Shown: positions 56,070 to 64,000 of the stretch, one piece after another
Position numbering within the stretch: position 1 is the first letter of the stretch
How the letters are laid out: the number at the start of each line of letters is the position of its first letter
Source: Legionella septentrionalis
GTDB lineage: Bacteria; Pseudomonadota; Gammaproteobacteria; Legionellales; Legionellaceae
Reading direction: 5' to 3'
DNA length: 64,000 nt
NCBI RefSeq assembly: GCF_003989745.1
Contig: NZ_RZGS01000003.1
Span: 62,001 to 126,000 of the forward strand
The notes under the pieces: generated by a model
What the model was told of the DNA's origin: nothing
The model's database searches: none
What the model saw: the letters and a program-made list of their open reading frames with translations, nothing else
Translations under genes and position numbers: made by a program

Positions 56070-56678
56070 ATGAAAAAAATCACAGTGTTGGTATTATTTT
56101 TCTGGTCGCAACTGGGATTTTGTGAAGATGCAGCCGCTATTTTACAAACCAAATTAAATGCCATTCGTACAATGAGTGCTTCCTTCAAGCAAGTCATTAA
56201 AGCAAAAAAAAGACAGCTTTCCCATTCTTCAGGTACCATGGCTTTGGCCCGCCCAGGCCGTTTTCGCTGGCAAACCAAAGATCCCATGCCGCAATTGGTG
56301 GTTGCAGATGGTAAGCGTTTATGGATATATGATGAAGATTTGGAACAAGTCACGGTGAAAAAGCAGGACAAGGGGTTAGGTGGTACAGCCGCTTTATTCT
56401 TAAGCGGCTATGATGACACCGTGAGCCGTGATTTTACCGTCACGCAAAGCACAAAAGGGAAAAAAGAATATTTTGATTTGCAGGCTAAATCCGGTAAAGC
56501 AAATTTCCAAAGAGTAAAATTAGTTTTTGAAGGCGCTACGTTAAGTGCCATGGAATTATTTGATCAATTGGGACAACATACCCATGTGCAGTTAAGTAAT
56601 ATTAAAATTAACCCTTCACTTGGAAGCACCGTGTTTAAATTTAAAATACCCAAAGGTGTGGATGTGGTAGAACAATGA
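56070..56678 (+). CDS. lolA: Outer-membrane lipoprotein carrier LolA
   Basis: The 202-residue periplasmic chaperone has a signal peptide (KKITVLVLFFWSQLGFCED) and the LolA beta-barrel pattern: TMSASFKQVIKAKK, LARPGRFRWQTKDPMPQLVVADGKRLWIYDEDLEQVTV and FFDQLGQHT-type blocks near the end. Carries lipoproteins from LolCDE to LolB. It lies 24 bases after ftsK, with AGAAGGA as ribosome-binding site; its stop overlaps the rarA start (ATGA). Confidence 0.92.
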   Translation: MKKITVLVLFFWSQLGFCEDAAAILQTKLNAIRTMSASFKQVIKAKKRQLSHSSGTMALARPGRFRWQTKDPMPQLVVADGKRLWIYDEDLEQVTVKKQDKGLGGTAALFLSGYDDTVSRDFTVTQSTKGKKEYFDLQAKSGKANFQRVKLVFEGATLSAMELFDQLGQHTHVQLSNIKINPSLGSTVFKFKIPKGVDVVEQ

Positions 56679-57961
56679 CCCACTCCAAAACTTCACCGCT
56701 TGCCGAAACGCTGCGTCCTGCAGCCATTGATGAGGTTGTAGGGCAAACTCATTTGTTAGGGGCAGGGAAGCCTTTGCGCCTGGCTTTTGAGTCAGGAAAA
56801 CTTCACTCAATGATATTGTGGGGGCCGCCCGGGGTTGGAAAAACCACTTTGGCGCGTTTAATGGCTACGCATTTTGACTGCGAATGGATTGCTTTATCGG
56901 CTGTGTTTTCGGGAGTGAAGGACATTCGTGCTGCAGTCGAGGCTGCCAAGAATTATCAGGCAAAAAACCGTCACACCATTTTGTTTATTGATGAAATTCA
57001 TCGGTTCAATAAAGCCCAACAAGATGCGTTGCTACCCTATACGGAAGCAGGTTTATTTACTTTTATTGGGGCGACAACGGAAAATCCATCGTTTGAAGTA
57101 AATTCTGCTTTGTTATCACGTGCCCAAGTCTACGTGCTGAAATCATTGACGGATGAAGAATTGGGCGAGTTATTTGTACGAGCGCATCAAAAGGCGCTTT
57201 CTCACCTGAATTTTGACCAACAAGCGCAAGAAACTTTAATTGCCTATGCAGATGGTGATGCACGCCGCTTATTAAATTTGTTGGAACAAATCAACACGGC
57301 AGCAGTTACATTGGCTGTCACAGACATTGATAAAGAATTTATACAAAATTCTTTAATGCTAAGTGGGCGGCGCTTCGATAAAGGCGGAGATAATTTTTAC
57401 GATCAAATCTCAGCGTTGCACAAATCCGTGCGCGGCTCAGATCCGGATGCAGCCTTATACTGGCTATGCAGGATGTTGGATGGGGGTGTGGATGCCAGAT
57501 ATTTAGCGCGCCGGATCATTCGCATGGCTTGGGAAGATATTGGGCTTGCTGACCCAAGGGCAATGCAATTGGCTAATGATGCAGCGGCTACTTATGAGCG
57601 TCTGGGCTCCCCGGAAGGGGAGCTTGCCCTGGCGCAAGCTGTCATTTATCTAGCAGTTGCAGCTAAAAGCAACGCTGGCTACAAGGCGTTTCAGGAAGCT
57701 TCTGCTTTTGTAAAAACTGATAAATCAAGAGAAGTTCCTGCTCATTTACGTAATGCTCCCACTTATTTAATGAAAAAATTAGGGCACGGTAAAACTTATC
57801 GTTATGCTCATGATGAGCCGCATGGTTATGCGGCCGGCGTTAATTATTTCCCTGAGGGCATGGATAAACCGGATTGGTACCAGCCGGTGGATAGGGGGCT
57901 TGAGAGCAAGATTGCTGAAAAACTGGATTTTTTACGGAAACTTGATGAGCAGGCTCAATAA
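56675..57961 (+). CDS. rarA: RarA/MgsA replication-associated recombination AAA+ ATPase
   Basis: The 428-residue clamp-loader-like AAA+ protein has LRPAAIDEVVGQTHLLG near 12-28, Walker A GPPGVGKTTLAR, Walker B FIDEIHRFNKAQQD and sensor ATTENPSFEVN. The tetramerisation domain in the C-terminal half contains DPDAALYWLCRMLDGG and NYFPEGM. Acts at stalled forks. ATGA coupling with lolA; the yhdP-type gene begins inside its 3' end. Confidence 0.95.
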   Translation: MTHSKTSPLAETLRPAAIDEVVGQTHLLGAGKPLRLAFESGKLHSMILWGPPGVGKTTLARLMATHFDCEWIALSAVFSGVKDIRAAVEAAKNYQAKNRHTILFIDEIHRFNKAQQDALLPYTEAGLFTFIGATTENPSFEVNSALLSRAQVYVLKSLTDEELGELFVRAHQKALSHLNFDQQAQETLIAYADGDARRLLNLLEQINTAAVTLAVTDIDKEFIQNSLMLSGRRFDKGGDNFYDQISALHKSVRGSDPDAALYWLCRMLDGGVDARYLARRIIRMAWEDIGLADPRAMQLANDAAATYERLGSPEGELALAQAVIYLAVAAKSNAGYKAFQEASAFVKTDKSREVPAHLRNAPTYLMKKLGHGKTYRYAHDEPHGYAAGVNYFPEGMDKPDWYQPVDRGLESKIAEKLDFLRKLDEQAQ

Positions 57962-60900
57962 GAAATTAACCCATTTTTTAAAAAAAGGCTGGATAGTACT
58001 GGCTATCCTAGTAATTGCCTTGGCTATTTTATTCAGTGTATTTCGTGCGCTTACCCCTTGGGCGACTCAATATAAAAGTGAAATTGAAACCCATCTTTCC
58101 ACCCTGGTTGGCCAACCGGTTAAAATACAGAGCGTGGAAACCAGTTGGTACTGGTTTAAGCCTGTACTTAAACTCAATGAAGTCAGCGTTTCAGACGCAC
58201 AAGATCACGTGCTTAAATTAAACAAGCTATTGGTGGGGATTAATCTTTTTGGTTCCTTGTGGCATCGGCAAATTCAGCCCGGCATACTTTATATTGACGA
58301 TGTGCATTTATCCTTGCGCCAAGTGGATACGCGCTGGCAGATAGATGGATTAAGTAATGATCAAGAATTGACGTTTGATCTCGCAACCTACAGGCCAATC
58401 CTGAATTGGCTATTGGCACAGCAAAAAATTATTTTAAGAAATATTTCCGCTACCTTGCATTTGGCTAATGGCACGACCATTCCTCTTGATTCTCTAAACT
58501 TAACGGTTGCAAATCATTCAGGGCGTTATCGTTTTAAAGGCGCGCTTAAGTTGGCGCAAGCCATACCAACCCGTCTTGCTCTTTTAGCCGATCTTTACAT
58601 TGATCCATTTAATTTGGAGAAAACACGAGGTGAAGCCTACGTTGCTTTAATGGATATTCTGCCTGCGCAGTGGCAAGAGTTTTTACCAGCATCGAGTTAT
58701 GTCTTGCAAAGCGGGCAGGGTAACATAGAATTGTGGCTGGATATTGCGCAGAGTCGCATCAGTAACTTACAAGCCCTCACCCAGCTCGATCATATCGCCT
58801 GGAGCCAATATGGCCGGGCAAAAAGCTATTTTATTCCTTACCTTAAGGCAAATTTGGCTTGGAATCCTACCAAAGCAGGGTGGCAGCTAAGCGGCGATCA
58901 AATCAGACTGAAAATGGCAGGAATCAGGTGGCCGGAAAACAAAATCTTAGTAGAATACGATGCAACGCAGAATGCTCATTTGCTGTATGTAAAGAATTTA
59001 TTGCTGGCACCTCTTTTGGCTGCAGACTTCGATTGGCCAGAAGTTTTATCACCTGTCATAGCCCTGCATCCCTATGGTGAATTGTATAACACGCAGTTGC
59101 TTTTGAAAGATGGGCAACCCAATTACCTTATTACCCGATTTTTTAATTTAGGTTGGCATGGTAATGAAGACATCCCAGCCGTCAACCGCTTATCTGGCGT
59201 CATGCAATGGCAGCCTGAAGAAGGACACTTGGAGTTGGATGCTGAAGACACCATCGTTAAGCCCTACAATCTCCCGCCTGTTTCCTTCAAAGAAATAAAT
59301 GGCGCCATCGATTGGAAAGAATTGAGCCATGGCTTACGCCTTAGTGTGGACCGCCTGGTGATCACACGCCCTGATTTGATTTTAAGCGCCCGCGGCATTT
59401 GGGATAATCCCTTATCTCCAGATGGATATTTGGCCTTATCTGCAGAGTATTCTGCTGAGCAGGCACAAAAATGGCTGCTCTATCTCCCCCGACGCGGTTT
59501 AAAGCCGAAATTGCATGCCTGGCTTAAGGAAAATATAAAATACATTGATAAAGCCAGCGGTCGATTGAGGCTGGATGGGCGGGTTAAGGATTTTCCTTAC
59601 GATAAACAGCCCGGGGAGTTTTTTATCAATAATCATTTGACGGGAATGCAGCTATTATTTACCGACAAATGGCCATTAACTACCGAAGTCGATGCTTATT
59701 TACGTTTCGAGAAAAGAACGTTGGCAGCCGATGTATTGCAGGCGAACTTGCATGGTGTAGCAGTTGATAATGTTAATCTGCGCATCGATGAATTAGGTTC
59801 TGATCACGAAACGTTGCTCATCCATGGCAATACTAAGGCTGAAGGCGAGCAAGTGATGTCTTACGTATTGATTTCGCCGCTGCGGGAGCGATTGGCTAAG
59901 TTAAAAATGCTCAGCATCACCGGGATATTAGGGGTGGATTTACGCCTGGAGATACCTCTTTACCCGGAAAATGATGAAGTATTGGCGAAAGGAATGCTTA
60001 CGTTTGCGGATAATGCTGCCATCCTCCATCATGCTTTGCGCGACATAGAATTTAACAACATCACTGGCAATTTAATGTTTGACGAGCATGGGGTCAGCAA
60101 CAGTGCGTTGCAGGCAGTTTTGCTAGGCGACCCCATCACCATGCACATTCAATCCGTGCGCGGCCTTAAGCCATATACGGAAGTACGGATGGCGGGAAAA
60201 ACCACCATTGATTTGCTGAAAAATAAATTAAATCTACCGATATTTTCCTTACTGCACGGTAATCTTGAAATTGAAAGTGCTTTGACCATAACGGATGATC
60301 CCAATGATTTGGATCATGTTCAAATTAAAACGCCTTTGCAGGGCGTCGCGATTGACTTGCCGGAACCTCTCGGAAAAACTTCAGCGGATGTTGCTCCGCT
60401 GCTTATTGATGTGGATTTTAATCCAGCCAAAGCGTTGAGGGTGTGCGTTAATTACGATAATCGTCTAAGCGCTGACTTATGGTTTTCCAAAGCTAAGAAT
60501 AGTTTTGTTCTGGATAAAGGCGCTATCCACCTCGGTCGTGGGAAAGCAGCCGAGGCTAAAGAAAAAGGGGTTGCTGTAACCGGGGCCTTGCCATCATTTA
60601 AATTAGCGCCTTGGCAAGACGTATTAAGAAAATTGCCCGCAGAAGATGGTTCTTTGTCCATGCGCGGCAAGATACGGCTCGTGCAATTAAATATAGGCTC
60701 ATTAAAATTGCTGGATCATGAATATCGCAATCTGGCCATTAATGCTCGAAAGACTGCCCCGCAAGAATGGGCAATTCATCTTAATCAGCAAGATCTTATC
60801 GCCACACTGGACTACAAACCGCAAGAAAATCTGCTAACCGGCCATTTTCAGCATCTATATTTGGATAAATCTTTATTCGCTGGTAAAAAAAGCAGTTCAT

Positions 60901-61748
60901 GGGGCAAAGCCATTAACCCTAAAGATATTCCCAATTTAAATGTATTAATTGATGACTTGAGAGTCGGTGGCAGGAATTTAGGACAGGTTATGTTCAAAAG
61001 CACAACAAAGAATAATGTTTGGCAGCTTGAGGACTGCAAAATCAATTCCCCTGCATACAAATTAATCCTTAAAGGAAACTGGAAAAAAGACAAGTCACAA
61101 AATGTCACGTCCATGCAGGCTAACTTGCAGATTAGCAATTTAGCAAAAAGCTTGCGTCAATGGAATATTCCTCCGGTCGTTGAAGCCCACTCGGGCAATG
61201 TACAATTTACCGGGGGATGGCAAGGCTCATTGTTTGATTTTTCCCTGGCAAAGTTAACGGGTGATCTCTACATTATTTTAAAAAATGGCCGCATTACCAA
61301 TTTAGGACCGGAAACGGAGGAAAAGCTCGGCTTAGGTAAATTATTGAGTATATTAAGCTTGCAAACCATTCCACGCCGGCTAAAACTTGATTTTAGTGAT
61401 TTGACCCATGAGGGGTATAGTTTTGACGTATTCAAGGGCAGCTTTGTCTTAAAGCATGGGGTCATGCGTACGGCAGACAGCTACATTGATGGTCCGGTTG
61501 CGTATGCTGCTATGAAAGGAGATTTGGATCTTGATAGGCAATTGTATGATTTGGATTTACAAGTTTCCCCCCACATCACTGCCAGTTTGCCGGTGGTAGC
61601 AACCATTGCAGGTGGCCCGCTTGCTGGTATTGCGACGTGGGTGGCTAGCAAGATAATCAACCAGGGGATGCAGAAAATTAACAGTTATACTTATAAAGTA
61701 ACCGGAGCATGGTTAGACCCTGTCGTACAGCAAGTAAGTATTGAATAA
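57945..61748 (+). CDS. yhdP: YhdP-type AsmA-like envelope protein (TIGR02099-like)
   Basis: The 1267-residue protein has one N-terminal membrane segment (GWIVLAILVIALAILFSVF) and a long periplasmic body of repeated beta-strands, the AsmA/YhdP type that bridges the inner and outer membranes for phospholipid transport. The N-terminal part shows VGQPVKIQSVETSWYWFKPVLKL; the AsmA-like C-terminal end shows LPVVATIAGGPLAGIATWVASKI. ATG 57945 overlaps the rarA stop by 17 bases and is preferred over a start at 57804, which would read through rarA and add unrelated residues. Confidence 0.88.
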   Translation: MSRLNKKLTHFLKKGWIVLAILVIALAILFSVFRALTPWATQYKSEIETHLSTLVGQPVKIQSVETSWYWFKPVLKLNEVSVSDAQDHVLKLNKLLVGINLFGSLWHRQIQPGILYIDDVHLSLRQVDTRWQIDGLSNDQELTFDLATYRPILNWLLAQQKIILRNISATLHLANGTTIPLDSLNLTVANHSGRYRFKGALKLAQAIPTRLALLADLYIDPFNLEKTRGEAYVALMDILPAQWQEFLPASSYVLQSGQGNIELWLDIAQSRISNLQALTQLDHIAWSQYGRAKSYFIPYLKANLAWNPTKAGWQLSGDQIRLKMAGIRWPENKILVEYDATQNAHLLYVKNLLLAPLLAADFDWPEVLSPVIALHPYGELYNTQLLLKDGQPNYLITRFFNLGWHGNEDIPAVNRLSGVMQWQPEEGHLELDAEDTIVKPYNLPPVSFKEINGAIDWKELSHGLRLSVDRLVITRPDLILSARGIWDNPLSPDGYLALSAEYSAEQAQKWLLYLPRRGLKPKLHAWLKENIKYIDKASGRLRLDGRVKDFPYDKQPGEFFINNHLTGMQLLFTDKWPLTTEVDAYLRFEKRTLAADVLQANLHGVAVDNVNLRIDELGSDHETLLIHGNTKAEGEQVMSYVLISPLRERLAKLKMLSITGILGVDLRLEIPLYPENDEVLAKGMLTFADNAAILHHALRDIEFNNITGNLMFDEHGVSNSALQAVLLGDPITMHIQSVRGLKPYTEVRMAGKTTIDLLKNKLNLPIFSLLHGNLEIESALTITDDPNDLDHVQIKTPLQGVAIDLPEPLGKTSADVAPLLIDVDFNPAKALRVCVNYDNRLSADLWFSKAKNSFVLDKGAIHLGRGKAAEAKEKGVAVTGALPSFKLAPWQDVLRKLPAEDGSLSMRGKIRLVQLNIGSLKLLDHEYRNLAINARKTAPQEWAIHLNQQDLIATLDYKPQENLLTGHFQHLYLDKSLFAGKKSSSWGKAINPKDIPNLNVLIDDLRVGGRNLGQVMFKSTTKNNVWQLEDCKINSPAYKLILKGNWKKDKSQNVTSMQANLQISNLAKSLRQWNIPPVVEAHSGNVQFTGGWQGSLFDFSLAKLTGDLYIILKNGRITNLGPETEEKLGLGKLLSILSLQTIPRRLKLDFSDLTHEGYSFDVFKGSFVLKHGVMRTADSYIDGPVAYAAMKGDLDLDRQLYDLDLQVSPHITASLPVVATIAGGPLAGIATWVASKIINQGMQKINSYTYKVTGAWLDPVVQQVSIE

Positions 61749-61782
61749 CAAATAATTCTTTGATGACGTTGAGGATAAAAGC

Positions 61783-62325
61783 ATGTGGGCTGCACTGATT
61801 CAGGAATACTGGCAGGTGAGTACGTTTAAAAGAAGTCCCGCTGATACTCCCTATTCACCTTTGTTGCTCGGCATCATGATGATATTTTTTCTTCTTATTT
61901 TAATCGTGCAATGGCGGCTTATCATTGTTGAAAAAAAACTTACCTTATCCATGGCTTTCCTGGCAGGAACATCGCTCATATTCTCCTATATCTTTTTTAC
62001 TTCTATTTTATTAGCCTTGTTCCGCCTTGGCAGCCGCACTGTGCAGACGTTAACAAGTTTGTTCGCTGGCCACACCATCGTACACTTGTTTGCTTTTCCG
62101 CTTTTGCTATTAGGTCCCATACTCGTGAACCAGGCACTGCCGCAGCCTCTGATTTTGCTTATGGGAATTGTTTATTTATTATCTACGTTGTTATTAACTT
62201 TTTGGCAATTTAGCATTTCAGCCTATGTTTACAAACACGCGTTAATGGTGGATTATTTTCCGGCTGTATTAGCCAGCATTGGTTTACTTGCTGTGAATAT
62301 TTTAGTGATGTCATTTTGGCGCTGA
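61783..62325 (+). CDS. Unknown integral membrane protein
   Basis: The 180-residue protein has five predicted membrane segments: from LLLGIMMIFFLLILIVQW, AFLAGTSLIFSYIFFTSIL, IVHLFAFPLLLLGPILV, LILLMGIVYLLSTLLLTF and FPAVLASIGLLAVNILVMSF. No charged transport motif or known domain recognised. It lies between the yhdP-type gene and mpl on the same strand, 34 bases after the first. Role unknown; envelope function is only suggested by neighbours. Confidence 0.6.
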   Translation: MWAALIQEYWQVSTFKRSPADTPYSPLLLGIMMIFFLLILIVQWRLIIVEKKLTLSMAFLAGTSLIFSYIFFTSILLALFRLGSRTVQTLTSLFAGHTIVHLFAFPLLLLGPILVNQALPQPLILLMGIVYLLSTLLLTFWQFSISAYVYKHALMVDYFPAVLASIGLLAVNILVMSFWR

Positions 62326-62413
62326 TCCGGTTAAATTTTTAGATTTGGACTAACACAACAGGGCATCCCGTGATTCTATATCCTGTAAGGATGATTAATT
62401 AAAGGTTTTGCAT

Positions 62414-63781
62414 ATGCACATACACATTTTGGGGATAAGCGGCACTTTCATGAGCGCGTTGGCATTATTAGCACGCGCTGCCGGGTATACGGTAACCGGC
62501 AGCGATGCTAACTGTTATCCCCCCATCAGTGATTTGCTGGAGGCTCAGGGGATTCGCTGGACGGAAGGATATGATGATAGCACACAAGCTTTAAAAGCCG
62601 ATTGCGTAATCGTTGGCAATGCTATCAAGCGTGGCATGCCGGTGATGGAAGAAGTGTTAAATGCCAGAAAACCTTATATTTCAGGGCCGCAGTGGTTGGC
62701 TGAAAACATTCTGCCTCGTTATCAAGTGATGGCCATTGCAGGCACACACGGCAAGACGACTACGACTTCCATGCTGGCGCATATTTTACACCATGCAGGC
62801 CTACAACCCGGATTTCTAATTGGCGGCGTGGCACAAAATTTTAATACCAGCGCCTGCTTAGGCAAAGGTAACTATTTCGTCATTGAAGCAGACGAATACG
62901 ACAGTGCTTTTTTCGATAAACGACCTAAGTTTATGCATTACCGTCCCAAGCTGGCTATCCTTAACAATTTGGAATTTGATCACGCGGATATTTATGAAAA
63001 CCTTGCCGCTATTCAACAACAATTCCATTATTTCTTAAAGACCATACCACGCAATGGAGTCATATTAACACCACGCGATGATGCAGCTCTTAAGGAAGTA
63101 CTGGCGCATGGTTATTATAGTCACATGGAAACACTCGCTTTGTCGGGCCAAGCCAATTGGCGCGCAGAGTTATTGGAAGAAAGCGGACAAGCTTTTTGCA
63201 TTATCCATGAAGGGAAACGGCTTGCAGAAATACAATGGCCTTTAATTGGCCGCTTTAATGTGGAAAATGGTTTGGCCGCTTTTGCTGCCAGTATGCATGC
63301 AGGCGTAGATCCTCTTGCCGCGGCCGAAGCATTAGCTTTGTTTTCTCCCGTAAAAAGGCGCCTGGAAGTAAAATCCAGCCGCCATGGTATTACCGTTTAT
63401 GATGACTTCGCACATCACCCGACGGCCATTGAAAAAACGGTACAAGCTTTAAAGCAGAGCGGGCGCCACCAGCGAATTTTAGCAGTAATGGAATTCGCAT
63501 CCTACACCATGCGAACCGGCGTGCATGCGCAGGCAATGGGGAATGCTTTGCATGCAGTAGACGAAGCTTTCATTTTAAATCCACAGGAATTTTCTCTGGC
63601 AGACACGACTAAAAATTGGAACTGTGCATATCAAATATTACCCACCACAGATGCTATCATTGATACGGTGGCCCGAGCTGTACGCACTGGCGATGCCGTG
63701 CTTATCATGAGTAATCGTGGGTTTGATAATATTCACCAGCAATTAGTCAGCCGCATCGATGCACGTTTCGCAGCCGCTTAA
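62414..63781 (+). CDS. mpl: Murein peptide ligase Mpl
   Basis: The 455-residue Mur-ligase family enzyme attaches recycled L-Ala-gamma-D-Glu-mDAP tripeptide to UDP-MurNAc. N-terminal UDP-binding HILGISGTFMSALALLARAAGYTVTGSD; ATP loop AIAGTHGKTTTTSML; EADEYDSAFFDKRP; and VYDDFAHHPTAIEKTV. The last is the Mpl/MurC-type C-terminal signature. ATG 62414 is preferred (AAAGG about 9 bases upstream) over a TTG at 62408. Complete. Confidence 0.94.
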   Translation: MHIHILGISGTFMSALALLARAAGYTVTGSDANCYPPISDLLEAQGIRWTEGYDDSTQALKADCVIVGNAIKRGMPVMEEVLNARKPYISGPQWLAENILPRYQVMAIAGTHGKTTTTSMLAHILHHAGLQPGFLIGGVAQNFNTSACLGKGNYFVIEADEYDSAFFDKRPKFMHYRPKLAILNNLEFDHADIYENLAAIQQQFHYFLKTIPRNGVILTPRDDAALKEVLAHGYYSHMETLALSGQANWRAELLEESGQAFCIIHEGKRLAEIQWPLIGRFNVENGLAAFAASMHAGVDPLAAAEALALFSPVKRRLEVKSSRHGITVYDDFAHHPTAIEKTVQALKQSGRHQRILAVMEFASYTMRTGVHAQAMGNALHAVDEAFILNPQEFSLADTTKNWNCAYQILPTTDAIIDTVARAVRTGDAVLIMSNRGFDNIHQQLVSRIDARFAAA

Positions 63782-63795
63782 TTAATTAAACGAGT

Positions 63796-63825
63796 GCCGC
63801 CCGTTTAAGCAGGCAAATGGGCGGC
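63796..63825 (+). terminator. GC-rich hairpin after mpl
   Basis: GCCGCCC (63796-63802) pairs perfectly with GGGCGGC (63819-63825) around a 16-base loop. It begins 15 bases after the mpl stop and overlaps the last codons of the convergent partial gene. No T run follows, so a terminator role is tentative. Confidence 0.45.
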
Positions 63826-64000
63826 TAAATTCTCCCCTGGGCAAGCTGCTTCTATGTCCGCGGCATTCTCTTCTGCAGCAGGGGGGAAAAATCCAAAATT
63901 TTTATTTATCCGGATTGCTGTAGTGAGATTTTCTTGCACACAATTTAATTGACTTAGCTGGTCTTTAAAAGCATGAACTTCAGGGCTTAAATTTTTACCA
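63805..64000 (-). CDS. C-terminal end of an unknown protein (cut by window)
   Basis: On the minus strand, 64 codons are open from the right window edge to a TAA at 63805-63807. The visible tail (NLSPEVHAFKDQLSQLN...FFPPAAEENAADIEAACPGE...HLPA) is acidic, Ala/Pro/Glu-rich and not recognised. A Glu-rich hydrophilic C-terminus is compatible with a secreted effector, but the N-terminal part is needed to say more. Confidence 0.5.
   Translation of the reverse strand, partial: GKNLSPEVHAFKDQLSQLNCVQENLTTAIRINKNFGFFPPAAEENAADIEAACPGENLAAHLPA

Noticed and set aside
57804-57944. Upstream extension of the yhdP-type gene
   Set aside because: It would lie in the rarA coding region and add residues unlike the family; the membrane anchor directly follows ATG 57945.

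Overview
The window looks like a chromosome segment of a Legionella species or a close relative in the Legionellales. The DNA is AT-rich. The housekeeping blocks (recA-recX-alaS-lysC, fleN-fliA, prfB-lysS, nrdAB, trxB-aat, ftsK-lolA-rarA) are gammaproteobacterial. Between them sit several large proteins of unknown or effector type (ankyrin-like, YopT-like cysteine protease, coiled coil), as expected of a genome with a Dot/Icm secretion system. The genus call is inference; no rRNA gene is present to settle it.

Bases 1 to about 23,557 are one end of an integrative and conjugative element of the IncP/RP4 type. They hold a TraC-like primase with an ArdC-type N-terminus, a Nudix hydrolase, a PD-(D/E)XK-like protein, the relaxase traI with a nested out-of-frame traH-like gene, traJ, an RP4-like oriT with a recognisable nic site (5679/5680), and the divergent traKLM operon. 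Directly after traM comes a six-gene, co-directional, tightly packed defence operon (7457-20260): type I restriction-modification (hsdM, hsdS, hsdR), a Gabija-like pair (OLD ATPase/TOPRIM nuclease plus UvrD-like helicase), and a 1139-residue fusion of RecB-like nuclease, DEDD exonuclease-like domain and Dna2-like helicase. By RP4 polarity this operon lies in the leading region, so it would enter a recipient first. The element ends with cargo (a LuxR-like sensor domain without HTH, an MFS transporter, a DUF4286-like protein, an AlpA/excisionase-like protein, a secreted gamma-glutamylcyclotransferase-like protein). It abuts the 3' end of tRNA-Pro(CGG), the probable attachment site. No integrase is in the window.

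From 23.6 kb onward the DNA is ordinary chromosome: ispB, a 977-residue repeat protein, recA-recX, alaS, lysC, small membrane and unknown proteins, a DprE1/DprE2-like oxidoreductase pair, fleN-fliA without flhF or motAB, prfB with its programmed frameshift, lysS, a tRNA-dihydrouridine synthase, a coiled-coil protein, nrdA-nrdB with candidate NrdR boxes, a phosphodiester glycosidase, pmbA, infA, a candidate C58-type cysteine protease, aat (apparently lacking an ATG/GTG/TTG start), trxB, ftsK, lolA, rarA, a yhdP-type AsmA-like protein, a membrane protein, mpl and a truncated gene at the right edge.

Most interesting items: the defence operon in the leading region of an IncP-type element, with its nuclease/helicase fusion and a Gly-to-Cys Walker A change in the GajA-like protein; the nested traH-like gene; the cysteine-protease-like protein; and aat with a non-canonical start.
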